16,170 nucleotides of DNA from Actinomycetes bacterium (GTDB taxonomy: Bacteria; Actinomycetota; Actinomycetes; Actinomycetales; Demequinaceae): positions 1-16,170 of the forward strand of contig JAEYYZ010000173.1 in the NCBI GenBank assembly GCA_023428185.1, written 5' to 3'. A program made the position numbers and the translations under genes. Below, piece by piece: positions 1-7,506 of the stretch; the stretch's first letter is position 1, and every line of letters begins with the position of its first letter. The notes below the pieces were generated by a model, which saw only the letters and a program-made list of their open reading frames with translations, made no database searches and was not told the DNA's origin.

Positions 1-1694
1 GAGGACAACTGACGGTTGAGGAGCACTTGGTCGCGGCGCGCCACGTTAACGAACATCTCAGAGATGGATCCACGGAGTGCTGCCTGCTCACTCGCAATTG
101 CCAGAGTGGCCGCGTTAACCGAGTTGAAGGCCTCTGCCAAGCGGCCCACCTCATCGCTTGATTCCACCGGAATCTGCACTTCGGCGACGTCCACCCGCTC
201 GCCTGGCAACGCCACGCGTTCCACGAGGCGGGGAAGCTCTTGACGCACAGCTGTAGCAGTAGTGGTCAAGCGGCGGAGAGGGCCGATGATGCGGCGGGCA
301 ATACCGAGAGCGATAATGAGCGACAGCGCCACGATGACGAAGGCCGCGATAGCCGTCAAGACCGTCCTCAGCAAGGTGGCTTGCTCGAGAGTGGCTGCGC
401 GGTCGCGTACTTCGGCGAGTGTTTGATCGTGCAGCGGTCGTATCAGCACCAACTCGAGTTCAACCTGGCCGGTCCAGTTCTGGGCGGCGGCCACGGCGAA
501 TTCGGCGTTGCCCACGCGGTTACGCACTGTGCGGTAGTCAGTTTGAGCACCGGTGTCGAAGTTGGATCCCAGCGGCGGCAACTCGAGGCCCGCGTTGAGC
601 GACTCTATGGCCCTTGTGGCTTGGGCCCGGGTGAAGTCGGTCTGGGCGAACATGTTGGTGGCCGAGTCCTGCTCACCTTGCTCAAACTGCCCTGCACGAA
701 TGAACCGGTCAACGCGGTTGTCCTCAATCGCCATCGCTTCAAGCAACTCGTCAGTAGCGGCGTACGCGGAGAGCCACAAAGCAATCTGCGGGTTGTTCAC
801 CACGGGGATCACCGTGTTGGCGACGTTGGAGAGCGCACTGGTGAGCGTGAAGTAATACAAGTGCGCTGAGTTGTCGTGCCAAGAACGGTCGCGCGTACGG
901 TCGCGGTTAGCGTTCAGCTCATCAAACTGGGTCCGAATGTCCTGCAACGCCGCGATAGCTGGAGCGGTCTGGTCCGTTTGTGGCAAGGTCGGGATGAGTT
1001 CCTGCATTGATCGCCACGCGGAGTCGACGTCGGGCTGGGCGTCAATGTAGGTCTCTTGGAGCGCCGGAGTCTCTGTGAGGAAAACCTGAGCGCGGTCACC
1101 TTCTTGCGACACCAGGAAGATAACCTGCGTCAACGCCGTGTTGGCGTCGGGGCTCACGGCTGCGGTGCTCGCGATTTGGCGCACTGCTGCCTCCATGGCG
1201 TTGTAGGACGCCACCACCAAGTCCACCTGATCGGCTTCCGGCCACTCGGCAAACTCGCCGCCATCCACGCCCGTGGGCCACACCTGGCGAGCGGCCTCCA
1301 ACGACATGGCGGCTTGTGGGCTGCCTTGGATTTCCTGCCCACCCTGCAAAGCCTGTTGCACTGCATCGCGCATGGCTGCGTCCACGCCGTTGGCCGAGGC
1401 GAGGTCGTCAAGCGTGGCAAGAGTGAGGTCAAGTGCCTCGACACTCTCAGCGTGACGCCCGCCGTAATCCGCCCAAGCGGAGATGTAGTTAGACGCGGCG
1501 TCACCCTCGGTGCGAAGCGCCTGATTGAGCGTCTTTGCGCGTTCAACAACGTTGAGAAGAGCCGACGTAGTGCGGGCCTGGTTCAGGTCCGTGAGAGCAC
1601 CGAGTGATAGGTATAAGGCCGCGCCAATGAGAACCACGATAGGCACGGCAACTACCGCGAGGATCTTCCCGCGGATACTCAGCCTCTGGAGCAT
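1..1694 (-). CDS. NIT/HAMP membrane sensor histidine kinase, N-terminal part (cut by window edge)
   Basis: The reading frame is open from an ATG at 1694 to the left edge, giving 564 codons with no stop; the kinase core lies outside. A Shine-Dalgarno AAGGAG (1701-1706) sits 6 bases upstream of the ATG. Seen: a cytoplasmic start with RLSIRGK, TM1 at about residues 10-33, a long helical extracellular region (34-441), TM2 at 442-465, HAMP from about 466, then FVNVARRDQVLLNRQL at 549-563. The last motif resembles the FVNLxRRxQxLxxRQL segment that opens the dimerisation helix in actinobacterial NIT-domain kinases (family knowledge). Residues about 190-375 have the helical layout of a nitrate/nitrite-sensing (NIT) domain, but the usual ERG-type ligand motif reads QEGDRAQ, so the ligand may differ. 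Inference: a two-component or conservon-type sensor. Downstream partners (roadblock, DUF742, GTPase, or a response regulator) would lie further left. Confidence 0.85.
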   Translation of the reverse strand, partial: MLQRLSIRGKILAVVAVPIVVLIGAALYLSLGALTDLNQARTTSALLNVVERAKTLNQALRTEGDAASNYISAWADYGGRHAESVEALDLTLATLDDLASANGVDAAMRDAVQQALQGGQEIQGSPQAAMSLEAARQVWPTGVDGGEFAEWPEADQVDLVVASYNAMEAAVRQIASTAAVSPDANTALTQVIFLVSQEGDRAQVFLTETPALQETYIDAQPDVDSAWRSMQELIPTLPQTDQTAPAIAALQDIRTQFDELNANRDRTRDRSWHDNSAHLYYFTLTSALSNVANTVIPVVNNPQIALWLSAYAATDELLEAMAIEDNRVDRFIRAGQFEQGEQDSATNMFAQTDFTRAQATRAIESLNAGLELPPLGSNFDTGAQTDYRTVRNRVGNAEFAVAAAQNWTGQVELELVLIRPLHDQTLAEVRDRAATLEQATLLRTVLTAIAAFVIVALSLIIALGIARRIIGPLRRLTTTATAVRQELPRLVERVALPGERVDVAEVQIPVESSDEVGRLAEAFNSVNAATLAIASEQAALRGSISEMFVNVARRDQVLLNRQLS

Positions 1695-1700
1695 TCTGCT

Positions 1701-1706
1701 CTCCTT
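1701..1706 (-). promoter_or_regulatory. Shine-Dalgarno of the sensor kinase
   Basis: AAGGAG on the minus strand, 6 bases before the ATG at 1694. It fixes the kinase start. Confidence 0.8.
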
Positions 1707-1730
1707 CGGTGCCCTTGTGGGGCGCTAATT

Positions 1731-1748
1731 CGTAGCAGCTTCGCTACG
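1731..1748. repeat. 6-6-6 inverted repeat upstream of the sensor kinase
   Basis: CGTAGC and GCTACG are perfect complements separated by AGCTTC. The repeat lies 37 bases upstream of the kinase ATG in the divergent intergenic region. It could be a hairpin in the kinase leader RNA or an operator half-site pair. No T-run follows on either strand, so a terminator is unlikely. Confidence 0.4.
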
Positions 1749-1780
1749 TCCTGCGTCCCCCCTCTTATCGGCACCGGACC

Positions 1781-1794
1781 GATTCACATGAATC
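1781..1794. promoter_or_regulatory. Perfect palindrome GATTCA-CA-TGAATC in divergent promoter region
   Basis: A perfect 6-2-6 inverted repeat lies near the middle of the 169-base gap between the divergent kinase and quinone oxidoreductase genes. Its size and position fit a dimeric regulator site affecting either gene. No regulator gene is visible next to it, so the role is inferred from symmetry and location only. Confidence 0.4.
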
Positions 1795-1799
1795 CTTTG

Positions 1800-1829
1800 T
1801 TCACAACTCACCAATTGAGACGGTATACC
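1800..1829 (+). promoter_or_regulatory. Possible promoter of the quinone oxidoreductase
   Basis: A TATACC -10-like hexamer (1824-1829) lies 18 bases after TTCACA (1800-1805), a weak -35. Transcription would start near 1836, leaving a short leader that contains the ribosome binding site. The -10 is itself palindromic (GGTATACC, 1822-1829). Confidence 0.3.
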
Positions 1830-1846
1830 GTGCCCCCTATGACGGG

Positions 1847-1855
1847 AAAGGGTGG
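1847..1855 (+). promoter_or_regulatory. Shine-Dalgarno that selects the ATG at 1864
   Basis: AAAGGGTGG ends 8 bases before the ATG at 1864. An in-frame GTG at 1852 lies inside this purine-rich site and would have no ribosome binding site of its own, so 1864 is the better start. Confidence 0.6.
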
Positions 1856-1863
1856 ATTTGTCT

Positions 1864-2826
1864 ATGCAGGCAGCAACGCTCGTTGGTGATGGTGACAACA
1901 ACGCGCTGACGTTGAGTGAGGTTCCCACGCCCACGTGCGGCGCTACGGATGTGTTGATTGCCGTGGCTGCTGCGGGCGTTAATCGCGCCGATCTCCTTCA
2001 AATCAAAGGTCTGTACCCCCCGCCTGCAGGCGCACCGACCTGGCCGGGGCTCGAGGTTTCAGGTGAGATCGTCGCCGTAGGCGATGCCGTCACGCGGTGG
2101 CGGGTTGGACAACAGGTGTGCGCGCTGCTCCCCGGCGGCGGTTACGCGCAATTCGCAGCGGTACACCAAGGCTTGGTGCTTCCAGTGCCCGCTGGACTGC
2201 CGCTCGTGGACGCGGCGGGACTCGTGGAAGCTGCGTGCACTGTGTGGTCTGCCCTCGACGCTGCAGACGCCCAACCCGGACAGTCGCTCCTAGTGCACGG
2301 TGGAGCGGGCGGAATCGGCTCGCTGGCTGTGCAGTACGCCGCAGCCCGCGGGCTCACGGTGCTCGCCACCGCCGGCTCCCCTGAACGGGTCCAGACGTGC
2401 CGCACCTTGGGCGCTACTCACGCCTTCGACTACACGGATCCCCGCTGGCCCGATGCCGTGGTTGCGGCAGGCGGGGCAGACATCGTGCTTGATGTGATGG
2501 GCGCCTCGTATCTCGAGCGCAACCTGCAGGTGCTCAGGATCGGCGGAACTCTTGCGATCATCGGGCTGCAAGGCGGCACGAAGGCGCCACTAGACCTCGG
2601 GGCCTTGCTGTCCAAGCGCACGCGAATCGTGGGGCTCACTCTCAGGTCACGACCACTAGAGGAGCGCGTGCGGATCGTGTCAGGAGTTGCTACAGACGTA
2701 TGGCCATTGGTACCTCACGAGGTAAGACCCGTGATCGCCGGGACGTTTCCCCTCGCACAAGCGGGAACAGCGCTCGACACCTTGGAGGCGGGTGGAGTGA
2801 TAGGAAAACTAGTCCTGGTTCCTTGA
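1864..2826 (+). CDS. NAD(P)H:quinone oxidoreductase, PIG3 type (zinc-independent MDR family)
   Basis: A 320-residue medium-chain dehydrogenase/reductase. Seen: an N-terminal GroES-like domain with GVNRADLLQIKGLYPPPAG (38-56) and PGLEVSGEI (61-69), which is the signature of PIG3/TP53I3-like quinone oxidoreductases, then a Rossmann domain with the nucleotide loop VHGGAGGIGSLAVQYA (144-159). The cysteine-rich structural zinc site of alcohol dehydrogenases is absent, as expected for this branch. Family knowledge: NADPH-dependent reduction of quinones or enones in the cytoplasm. The natural substrate cannot be read from sequence. The start at 1864 is chosen over GTG 1852 because of the Shine-Dalgarno spacing. 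The gene is divergent from the sensor kinase, so joint regulation is possible but unproven. Its stop lies 4 bases from the stop of the convergent isomerase gene. Confidence 0.9.
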   Translation: MQAATLVGDGDNNALTLSEVPTPTCGATDVLIAVAAAGVNRADLLQIKGLYPPPAGAPTWPGLEVSGEIVAVGDAVTRWRVGQQVCALLPGGGYAQFAAVHQGLVLPVPAGLPLVDAAGLVEAACTVWSALDAADAQPGQSLLVHGGAGGIGSLAVQYAAARGLTVLATAGSPERVQTCRTLGATHAFDYTDPRWPDAVVAAGGADIVLDVMGASYLERNLQVLRIGGTLAIIGLQGGTKAPLDLGALLSKRTRIVGLTLRSRPLEERVRIVSGVATDVWPLVPHEVRPVIAGTFPLAQAGTALDTLEAGGVIGKLVLVP

Positions 2827-2830
2827 CCGG

Positions 2831-4063
2831 CTACTGAAGATTCCCTGCTGCCAGAGAGGCCGCAAGCGCCGGTGAGATGGGCAAGCGGGCAAAGAAGGTG
2901 GCCTGCAAGGCGTGATAGATGTCTGCCTTGCCTTGCCATACCGTGCGAGAAGGCGAGTTGTCCGGGCCGAGCTCATGCCACCACGAGCCCCCCACAGGGT
3001 CCACGTGAAACTCGCCGATGTAATCCCACCATCGTTGATAGTCCACCGCGTACTGCTCTTGCTTGGTGCGCCTCCACAACACAGCGGCGGCGGCCACTGC
3101 CTCGGCCGCCACCCAGTGCATGCGCTCCCTCACCACAGGTGCCCCTTGCCAATCCACGGTGTACACAAAGCCGGGCTCGCCGTCGGCGCTCCACCCGTCG
3201 CGCACCGCCGAGTCATACAGAGAGCGGGCGCCTTCATCAATCCAGTCCGGCGCGGCGAGGCCAGCTTGCTGCAAAGACGAACCCAGTTGGGTGATCAACC
3301 GAGCCCATTCAAAAAGGTGACCCACCGTGGCGCCGTAGGGGCGGAACGGGTGTGCGGGAGTGTCCTTGTTGTAGTCGAGGTCTGGCGTCCATGCCACGTC
3401 AAAGTGCTCCGGGAGACGCCAGTCGTTCTCGCGCGCAAAAACATTGATGGCACGGCTGGAGATACGTAGCGCGCGCTTGAGCCATTCGGTGTCAGAGGTG
3501 ACGTCCGACGCCGCAAGATACGCCTCGACCGTGTGCATGTTCGCGTTGATGCCGCGATACTCCTCTTCACCCTTCCAATCGCCGGCGAAGGCCTCGCGGC
3601 TCATTCCGTAGGCGGGGTCCCAAAACTTCTCGGTGTGCACGTGCAGCGCCTCGTCGAGGAGTTTGCGCGCGCCGGGCCTTCCCGCCGCGGTTGCCGATGC
3701 CGCGGCGAGAATCACAAAAGCATGCCCGTACGCCTCTTTGGCCGGATTGGTCACACCCTTGGGACCCACCGCCGCGAACCACCCGCCATGTTCGTCATCG
3801 TGAAGACGGCCAGTGAGCGCGTCCAACCCGTGATCCACCAGGGCTGTCGCCCCTGGCCGTCCCGCCAGGGCCGCGAGTGCATAGGAGTGCGTCATACGGC
3901 ACGTGATCCACAGTTCCACGCCCTTGAAGGGGTCAAGGTTGCCTTGCTCATCGAGCCACCCAAAGCCACCTGCAGGCACTTTGCTCGCCACACCAAAGTC
4001 GAGCAGGCGGTGCGCTTCCGCTTCAAGCCAGCGGTGATGCGAGGTATTGGTGAGCCAGTTCAT
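2831..4063 (-). CDS. AGE-family sugar isomerase (YihS/mannose isomerase type)
   Basis: A 410-residue (alpha/alpha)6-barrel protein that resembles E. coli YihS (about 413 residues) along its whole length, including N-terminal MNWLTNTSHHRWLE and FGWL. Family catalytic positions appear shifted by one: R56 (LWITCRM), H177 (NANMH), H249 (GHLFEW) and H384 (DIYHAL). Family knowledge: these enzymes interconvert aldoses and ketoses (mannose, fructose, glucose) or sulfoquinovose and sulfofructose through a cis-enediol. The YihS motif I recall as AHRFR reads AHPFR here (237-241), and no sulfoglycolysis genes are nearby, so mannose/fructose isomerase is the more likely role (inference). The ATG at 4063 matches the family start; an in-frame GTG at 4093 would add 10 residues without homologous sequence. 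It lies 48 bases after the HAD gene, in the same direction. Confidence 0.88.
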   Translation of the reverse strand: MNWLTNTSHHRWLEAEAHRLLDFGVASKVPAGGFGWLDEQGNLDPFKGVELWITCRMTHSYALAALAGRPGATALVDHGLDALTGRLHDDEHGGWFAAVGPKGVTNPAKEAYGHAFVILAAASATAAGRPGARKLLDEALHVHTEKFWDPAYGMSREAFAGDWKGEEEYRGINANMHTVEAYLAASDVTSDTEWLKRALRISSRAINVFARENDWRLPEHFDVAWTPDLDYNKDTPAHPFRPYGATVGHLFEWARLITQLGSSLQQAGLAAPDWIDEGARSLYDSAVRDGWSADGEPGFVYTVDWQGAPVVRERMHWVAAEAVAAAAVLWRRTKQEQYAVDYQRWWDYIGEFHVDPVGGSWWHELGPDNSPSRTVWQGKADIYHALQATFFARLPISPALAASLAAGNLQ

Positions 4064-4070
4064 GCGCACC

Positions 4071-4076
4071 AGCGTA
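4071..4076 (-). promoter_or_regulatory. Candidate leaderless -10 of the sugar isomerase
   Basis: TACGCT on the minus strand, 7 bases before the ATG at 4063, with no Shine-Dalgarno in between. It fits TAnnnT and supports 4063 as an independent start inside the operon. Confidence 0.4.
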
Positions 4077-4111
4077 GGCCCATGCTGGCGCACTGCGCAT
4101 CGCGTTCAGAT

Positions 4112-4972
4112 CTAGAGCATCGCCAGGCGATCGGGGGTGGCGAGAGGCTCGAGCAACTCAAGCACGCCGTCCTGATCCACCGTCCCCAGCACCATGTCGG
4201 CGGCGGCCTTCACGGCATCGGGAGCGTTAGCCATGGCTGCAGAAACTCGCGCCCATTGGAGCATCTCGAGGTCGTTGTTTCCGTCCCCCACCGCCACCGT
4301 GTGGTCTGGATACACGCCCAGTTGACGCCGCAGGGTTTCCAGCGCTGAGGCTTTGGACACACCCGGTGGGGTCAGGTCCAACCAGGCCGAGTAGCCCACG
4401 GCGTAGGTCACATCATTGAGGCCGATGCGGTGCACCATCTGGTCAAAATGCGTCACGTCTGCCCCGGGTGCACGGATGACAACGCGGGTGACTTCGTCGT
4501 GATAGAGGTCCTCGAATTTGTCCACCACGCGCTGGCGGCCTACGAGTTCTCCCATAGGAAACTCGCGGGTGACTCGGAAGCCCACACCCAGATCCTCTAC
4601 CGCAAAGTAGGCATCGGGAAGTTCATCGCGCACCAACTCCAACGCGGCGCGAGGGTTGAATGTCACCTTCTCCACCACGTCGTACCCACCGGGACTTTGT
4701 GGGTTGAGGCGCACGGTGACGGCACCGTTGGAGCACACCGCCCACCCGCGGCGGATGCCTAAGCGTTGAGCTATCGGCATGGTGGCGATGATGTTGCGGC
4801 CCGTGGCGAGCACTACGTGGTTGCGGCACATCCGGGCTTGCTCCACTGCGCGCACCACGGCGTCAGAAATCTCGCCGCCCCAGTGCATCAGGGTGCCGTC
4901 AATGTCGAGACCTACCAGGCGCCAGTGGTCAGGAGTGAGCGGCGGATTGAGGTCCTGCGGCTCAACGATCAT
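4112..4972 (-). CDS. Cof-type HAD-IIB phosphatase
   Basis: A 286-residue haloacid dehalogenase-superfamily hydrolase of the Cof/YbiV class. Seen: motif I DIDGTL (23-28) with the nucleophile D23 and acid/base D25, motif II ATGR (56-59), the cap region in between, motif III lysine in GVSKASAL (204-211), and motif IV GDGNND (229-234) for magnesium. Family knowledge: cytoplasmic Mg-dependent phosphatases acting on sugar phosphates, flavin or pyridoxal phosphate; specificity cannot be predicted from these motifs. The gene starts 61 bases after serS and is followed by the sugar isomerase, so a sugar-phosphate substrate is plausible (inference). No Shine-Dalgarno precedes the ATG; a TACTCT hexamer at the right distance suggests its own leaderless promoter. 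Confidence 0.9.
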   Translation of the reverse strand: MIVEPQDLNPPLTPDHWRLVGLDIDGTLMHWGGEISDAVVRAVEQARMCRNHVVLATGRNIIATMPIAQRLGIRRGWAVCSNGAVTVRLNPQSPGGYDVVEKVTFNPRAALELVRDELPDAYFAVEDLGVGFRVTREFPMGELVGRQRVVDKFEDLYHDEVTRVVIRAPGADVTHFDQMVHRIGLNDVTYAVGYSAWLDLTPPGVSKASALETLRRQLGVYPDHTVAVGDGNNDLEMLQWARVSAAMANAPDAVKAAADMVLGTVDQDGVLELLEPLATPDRLAML

Positions 4973-4978
4973 GCGTTG

Positions 4979-4984
4979 AGAGTA
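4979..4984 (-). promoter_or_regulatory. Candidate leaderless -10 of the HAD phosphatase gene
   Basis: TACTCT on the minus strand, exactly 6 bases before the ATG at 4972. It lies in the serS-HAD gap and would give the downstream pair a promoter independent of serS. Confidence 0.45.
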
Positions 4985-5033
4985 CGTGACTCAGGTGACG
5001 CGTTGGTGAAGAACAGCTCCACTCTCAGGACAC

Positions 5034-6305
5034 TCAGGCGACGGGTTCGAGAACTTCGAGCCCGCCCAGGTAGGGCCGCAACACGGGAGGGACGTACACG
5101 GAACCGTCCGCTTGCTGGTGATTCTCCAAGAGGGCCACCAGCCACCGAGTGGTACCCAAGGTGCCGTTGAGTGTGGCGACAGGCTGGGTTCCGTTCTCAC
5201 CGCGCTCGCGCACACCCAAGCGTCGTGCCTGGTATGTGGTGCAATTCGACGTGGAGGTCACTTCCATCCAGCGCTCCTGGCTCGGCAACCAGGCTTCGCA
5301 GTCGAACTTGCGAGCTGCGCTCAACCCCAGGTCTCCCGCAGCCGTGTCAATGACCCGATACGGCAGCTCAAGTGCCTCCAGCACGGACTCCTCGATGTTA
5401 AGCAGTCGCTCATGTTCCTCAGCGGCGTCCTCGGGCCGCGTGTACACAAACATCTCCACTTTGTGGAACTGGTGCACGCGAATGATGCCGCGAGTGTCCC
5501 GGCCAGCGGACCCGGCTTCACGGCGGTAGCAAGCGCTCCACCCTGCATAACGCAACGGACCCCCAGTGAGGTCCACAATCTCATCGGCGTGATAGCCGGC
5601 CAACGCCACTTCAGAGGTGCCGGTCAAATACAAGTCGTCGCGTTCCAGCCGGTAGATCTCGTCCGCGTGGTTGCCAAGGAAGCCAGTGCCCGCCATCACC
5701 TCGGGCCGCACCAAGGTGGGAGTGATCATGGGAGTGAACCCGGCTTCCAGCGCACGAGCCATGGCCGCGTTGAGAATGGCGAGCTCCAGTCGCGCACCAA
5801 TCCCTGTGAGAAAGAAGAACCGCGCGCCTGAGACTTTGGCGCCGCGCTCCATGTCGATGGCCTTGAGGCTCTCGCCAAGGGCCAAGTGATCGCGGACCTC
5901 CACACCCTCGGCGGCGAAGTCTCTGGGCTTGCGCACATGCTTGAGCACTGCGAAGTCATCGGGGCCGCCGGGTGGAACCCCGTCCACAGGAATATTGCCG
6001 ATGCTGGTGAGCAGTTCCTTTGCCTTCGCTTCTGCAGCGTCGGCTTCGGTTTGCAGTGCCTTGACCCGCTCAGCCAGTTCTTTGGTTTGCGCGAGAAGAG
6101 CGTGCTTGGCCTCTCCCTGAGCGGTCGCTACATCACGGCCAAGCGCCTTCTGCTGAGCCCGCGAGGTTTCGAACTCCAGCAACGCGGCGCGGCGGCGCGC
6201 ATCAGCGTCCAGAACGTGATCCACCACGGAAGGGTCTTCGCCACGCGCGCGCTGAGACGCCCTCACGAGGTCCGGATCATCGCGCAAGAGGCCAATGTCA
6301 ATCAC
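5034..6305 (-). CDS. serS: Seryl-tRNA synthetase
   Basis: A full-length 423-residue class II aminoacyl-tRNA synthetase that charges tRNA-Ser (and tRNA-Sec where present) with serine in the cytoplasm. Seen: the start MIDIGLLRDDPDLVRASQRA, the long antiparallel coiled-coil arm at about 35-100 that grips the tRNA variable arm, motif 1 around 173-207, motif 2 around 257-285 (ACYRREAGSAGRDTRG), the serine pocket T-G-T-S-E (228-232), and motif 3 NGTLGTTRWLVALLENHQ (380-397). All key elements are present. The start is a GTG at 6305, matching the usual SerS N-terminus. It heads a minus-strand unit with the HAD and isomerase genes. Only 37 bases separate it from the divergent lipid kinase. Confidence 0.98.
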   Translation of the reverse strand: MIDIGLLRDDPDLVRASQRARGEDPSVVDHVLDADARRRAALLEFETSRAQQKALGRDVATAQGEAKHALLAQTKELAERVKALQTEADAAEAKAKELLTSIGNIPVDGVPPGGPDDFAVLKHVRKPRDFAAEGVEVRDHLALGESLKAIDMERGAKVSGARFFFLTGIGARLELAILNAAMARALEAGFTPMITPTLVRPEVMAGTGFLGNHADEIYRLERDDLYLTGTSEVALAGYHADEIVDLTGGPLRYAGWSACYRREAGSAGRDTRGIIRVHQFHKVEMFVYTRPEDAAEEHERLLNIEESVLEALELPYRVIDTAAGDLGLSAARKFDCEAWLPSQERWMEVTSTSNCTTYQARRLGVRERGENGTQPVATLNGTLGTTRWLVALLENHQQADGSVYVPPVLRPYLGGLEVLEPVA

Positions 6306-6312
6306 AGTGGCG

Positions 6313-6318
6313 AGTCTA
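6313..6318 (-). promoter_or_regulatory. Candidate leaderless -10 of serS
   Basis: TAGACT on the minus strand, 7 bases before the GTG at 6305, with no Shine-Dalgarno. The homology-fixed start of SerS makes this spacing meaningful. Confidence 0.45.
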
Positions 6319-6330
6319 TCGCCGCACGCT

Positions 6331-6336
6331 TACGCT
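6331..6336 (+). promoter_or_regulatory. Candidate leaderless -10 of the lipid kinase
   Basis: TACGCT, 6 bases before the ATG at 6343, with no Shine-Dalgarno. It lies 12 bases from the oppositely directed serS hexamer. Confidence 0.45.
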
Positions 6337-6342
6337 CATTCC

Positions 6343-7506
6343 ATGTCCCTTCCCTGGGTGGCGACCGTTATCGCCTTGGTGGCATTGGTCATCGCCATCG
6401 CCGGTCTCGCTCTTGCCGCCACCATCACCAAGCGCGTGGGCACTCGCGACCCCATTGCGGTGCCCCCGTTTTGGCGCAAGGTGCTACGAATTCATCCCAT
6501 CCCTGCTGCGGCGGAGAAGTTTGGCCAAGTGCGGGATGGCCACCAACGCGTCGCCTTTGTGGCCAACCCCACCAAAGCGGGAATCGCAGAAGTGCGCGAG
6601 CAAGCGCTGAGGGCGTGCTCGATCCGCTATTTGCCACAACCTTTGTGGCTATACACCTCGGAAGACGATCCGGGCGTGGGTCAAACCAAGGAGGCCATTG
6701 CCGCGGGAGCCGACGTGGTGGTGGCGGTGGGCGGCGACGGCACAGTCCGTGCTGTGGCAGAGGGTTTGGCGGGCACGGATGTGGCCCTTGGGATCTTGCC
6801 GCTCGGCACCGGAAACTTATTTGCCCGCAACTTTGACATCCCGCTCGGCGACATCCCCGCCATGTTGCGCACCGCCCTGGAGGGTGCCGAGCAGGCGGTG
6901 GATGTGGGCTGGATGGACATTGAGCGCGGAGACGTGCGCTCCACCGGTTCGCGCCACATCTTCTTGGTCATGGCAGGCGCAGGAATCGACGCCGAGATGG
7001 TCCAAGGTGCGGATGACAAGCTCAAGAAGCGATTGGGTTGGGTCGCGTACTTCTTTGCGGCGCTCAAGCACATGGGGGAGCGGCGCATGACGGCGGTGGT
7101 CTCGGTCAACGGTTCAGAACCGCTCACTGGGCAGATGCGATCGGTGCTTATTTGCAATGTGGGCCGGTTGCCTGGGGGCTTCCAGTTGATTCCCGATGCC
7201 TCGGCAGTGGATGGCACGCTCGACATTGCCACGTTGGACGCACGCGCAGGCATCGTGGGGTGGACTGACCTGTTTGGCACGGTGGTCGCTCAAGGCGCCG
7301 GTCTCAAGCAGCCCGAGATTCTCCGCGCCTACCGGGCCTCTCGCATCGACCACGCCCAGGGCCAAAAGGTGCACATCGTGATGGACCAACCTCAGCGGGT
7401 GCAGGTGGACGGAGAACCTCTGGGTCGCGTCACTGAAATCACTGCCGAGATTGATCCGGGGGCGCTCACAGTGCGCGTTCCGCAACCCAAGGATGCCAAC
7501 TCTTAG
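6343..7506 (+). CDS. Membrane-anchored diacylglycerol/lipid kinase (DagK/YegS/BmrU family)
   Basis: A 387-residue protein with one N-terminal membrane segment (about 5-27) followed by a DAGK catalytic domain. Seen: AFVANPTKAG (71-80) at the domain start, the nucleotide-binding loop GGDGTV (130-135), the PLGTGNLFAR motif (153-162), and a C-terminal VDGEP typical of the family. Family knowledge: ATP-dependent phosphorylation of diacylglycerol or related lipids, recycling lipid into phosphatidic acid and so into phospholipid synthesis. The added transmembrane anchor would hold it at the inner face of the membrane. The ATG at 6343 is chosen because it places the hydrophobic segment at the N-terminus; an in-frame ATG at 6295 lies inside serS and would add 16 unremarkable residues. 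The stop overlaps the convergent pheA stop. Confidence 0.9.
   Translation: MSLPWVATVIALVALVIAIAGLALAATITKRVGTRDPIAVPPFWRKVLRIHPIPAAAEKFGQVRDGHQRVAFVANPTKAGIAEVREQALRACSIRYLPQPLWLYTSEDDPGVGQTKEAIAAGADVVVAVGGDGTVRAVAEGLAGTDVALGILPLGTGNLFARNFDIPLGDIPAMLRTALEGAEQAVDVGWMDIERGDVRSTGSRHIFLVMAGAGIDAEMVQGADDKLKKRLGWVAYFFAALKHMGERRMTAVVSVNGSEPLTGQMRSVLICNVGRLPGGFQLIPDASAVDGTLDIATLDARAGIVGWTDLFGTVVAQGAGLKQPEILRAYRASRIDHAQGQKVHIVMDQPQRVQVDGEPLGRVTEITAEIDPGALTVRVPQPKDANS

Noticed and set aside
240..869. Plus-strand open frame of 209 codons
   Set aside because: It lies wholly antisense to the sensor kinase, whose own frame has coherent domains; the plus-strand translation shows no recognisable motif. It is a shadow of high-GC codon use.
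3533..4348. Plus-strand open frame of 271 codons across the isomerase/HAD boundary
   Set aside because: It is antisense to two well-supported genes, crosses their junction, and is rich in His/Arg/Gly with no domain signature.
6295..6342. Upstream ATG for the lipid kinase
   Set aside because: It lies inside serS and adds 16 polar residues before the membrane anchor; the 6343 ATG gives a clean N-terminal anchor and matches the candidate -10.
5886..6836. Plus-strand open frame of 316 codons across the serS start and the lipid kinase
   Set aside because: It conflicts with both SerS and the DAGK frame, which carry clear motifs; the translation is low-complexity Gly/Arg/His.
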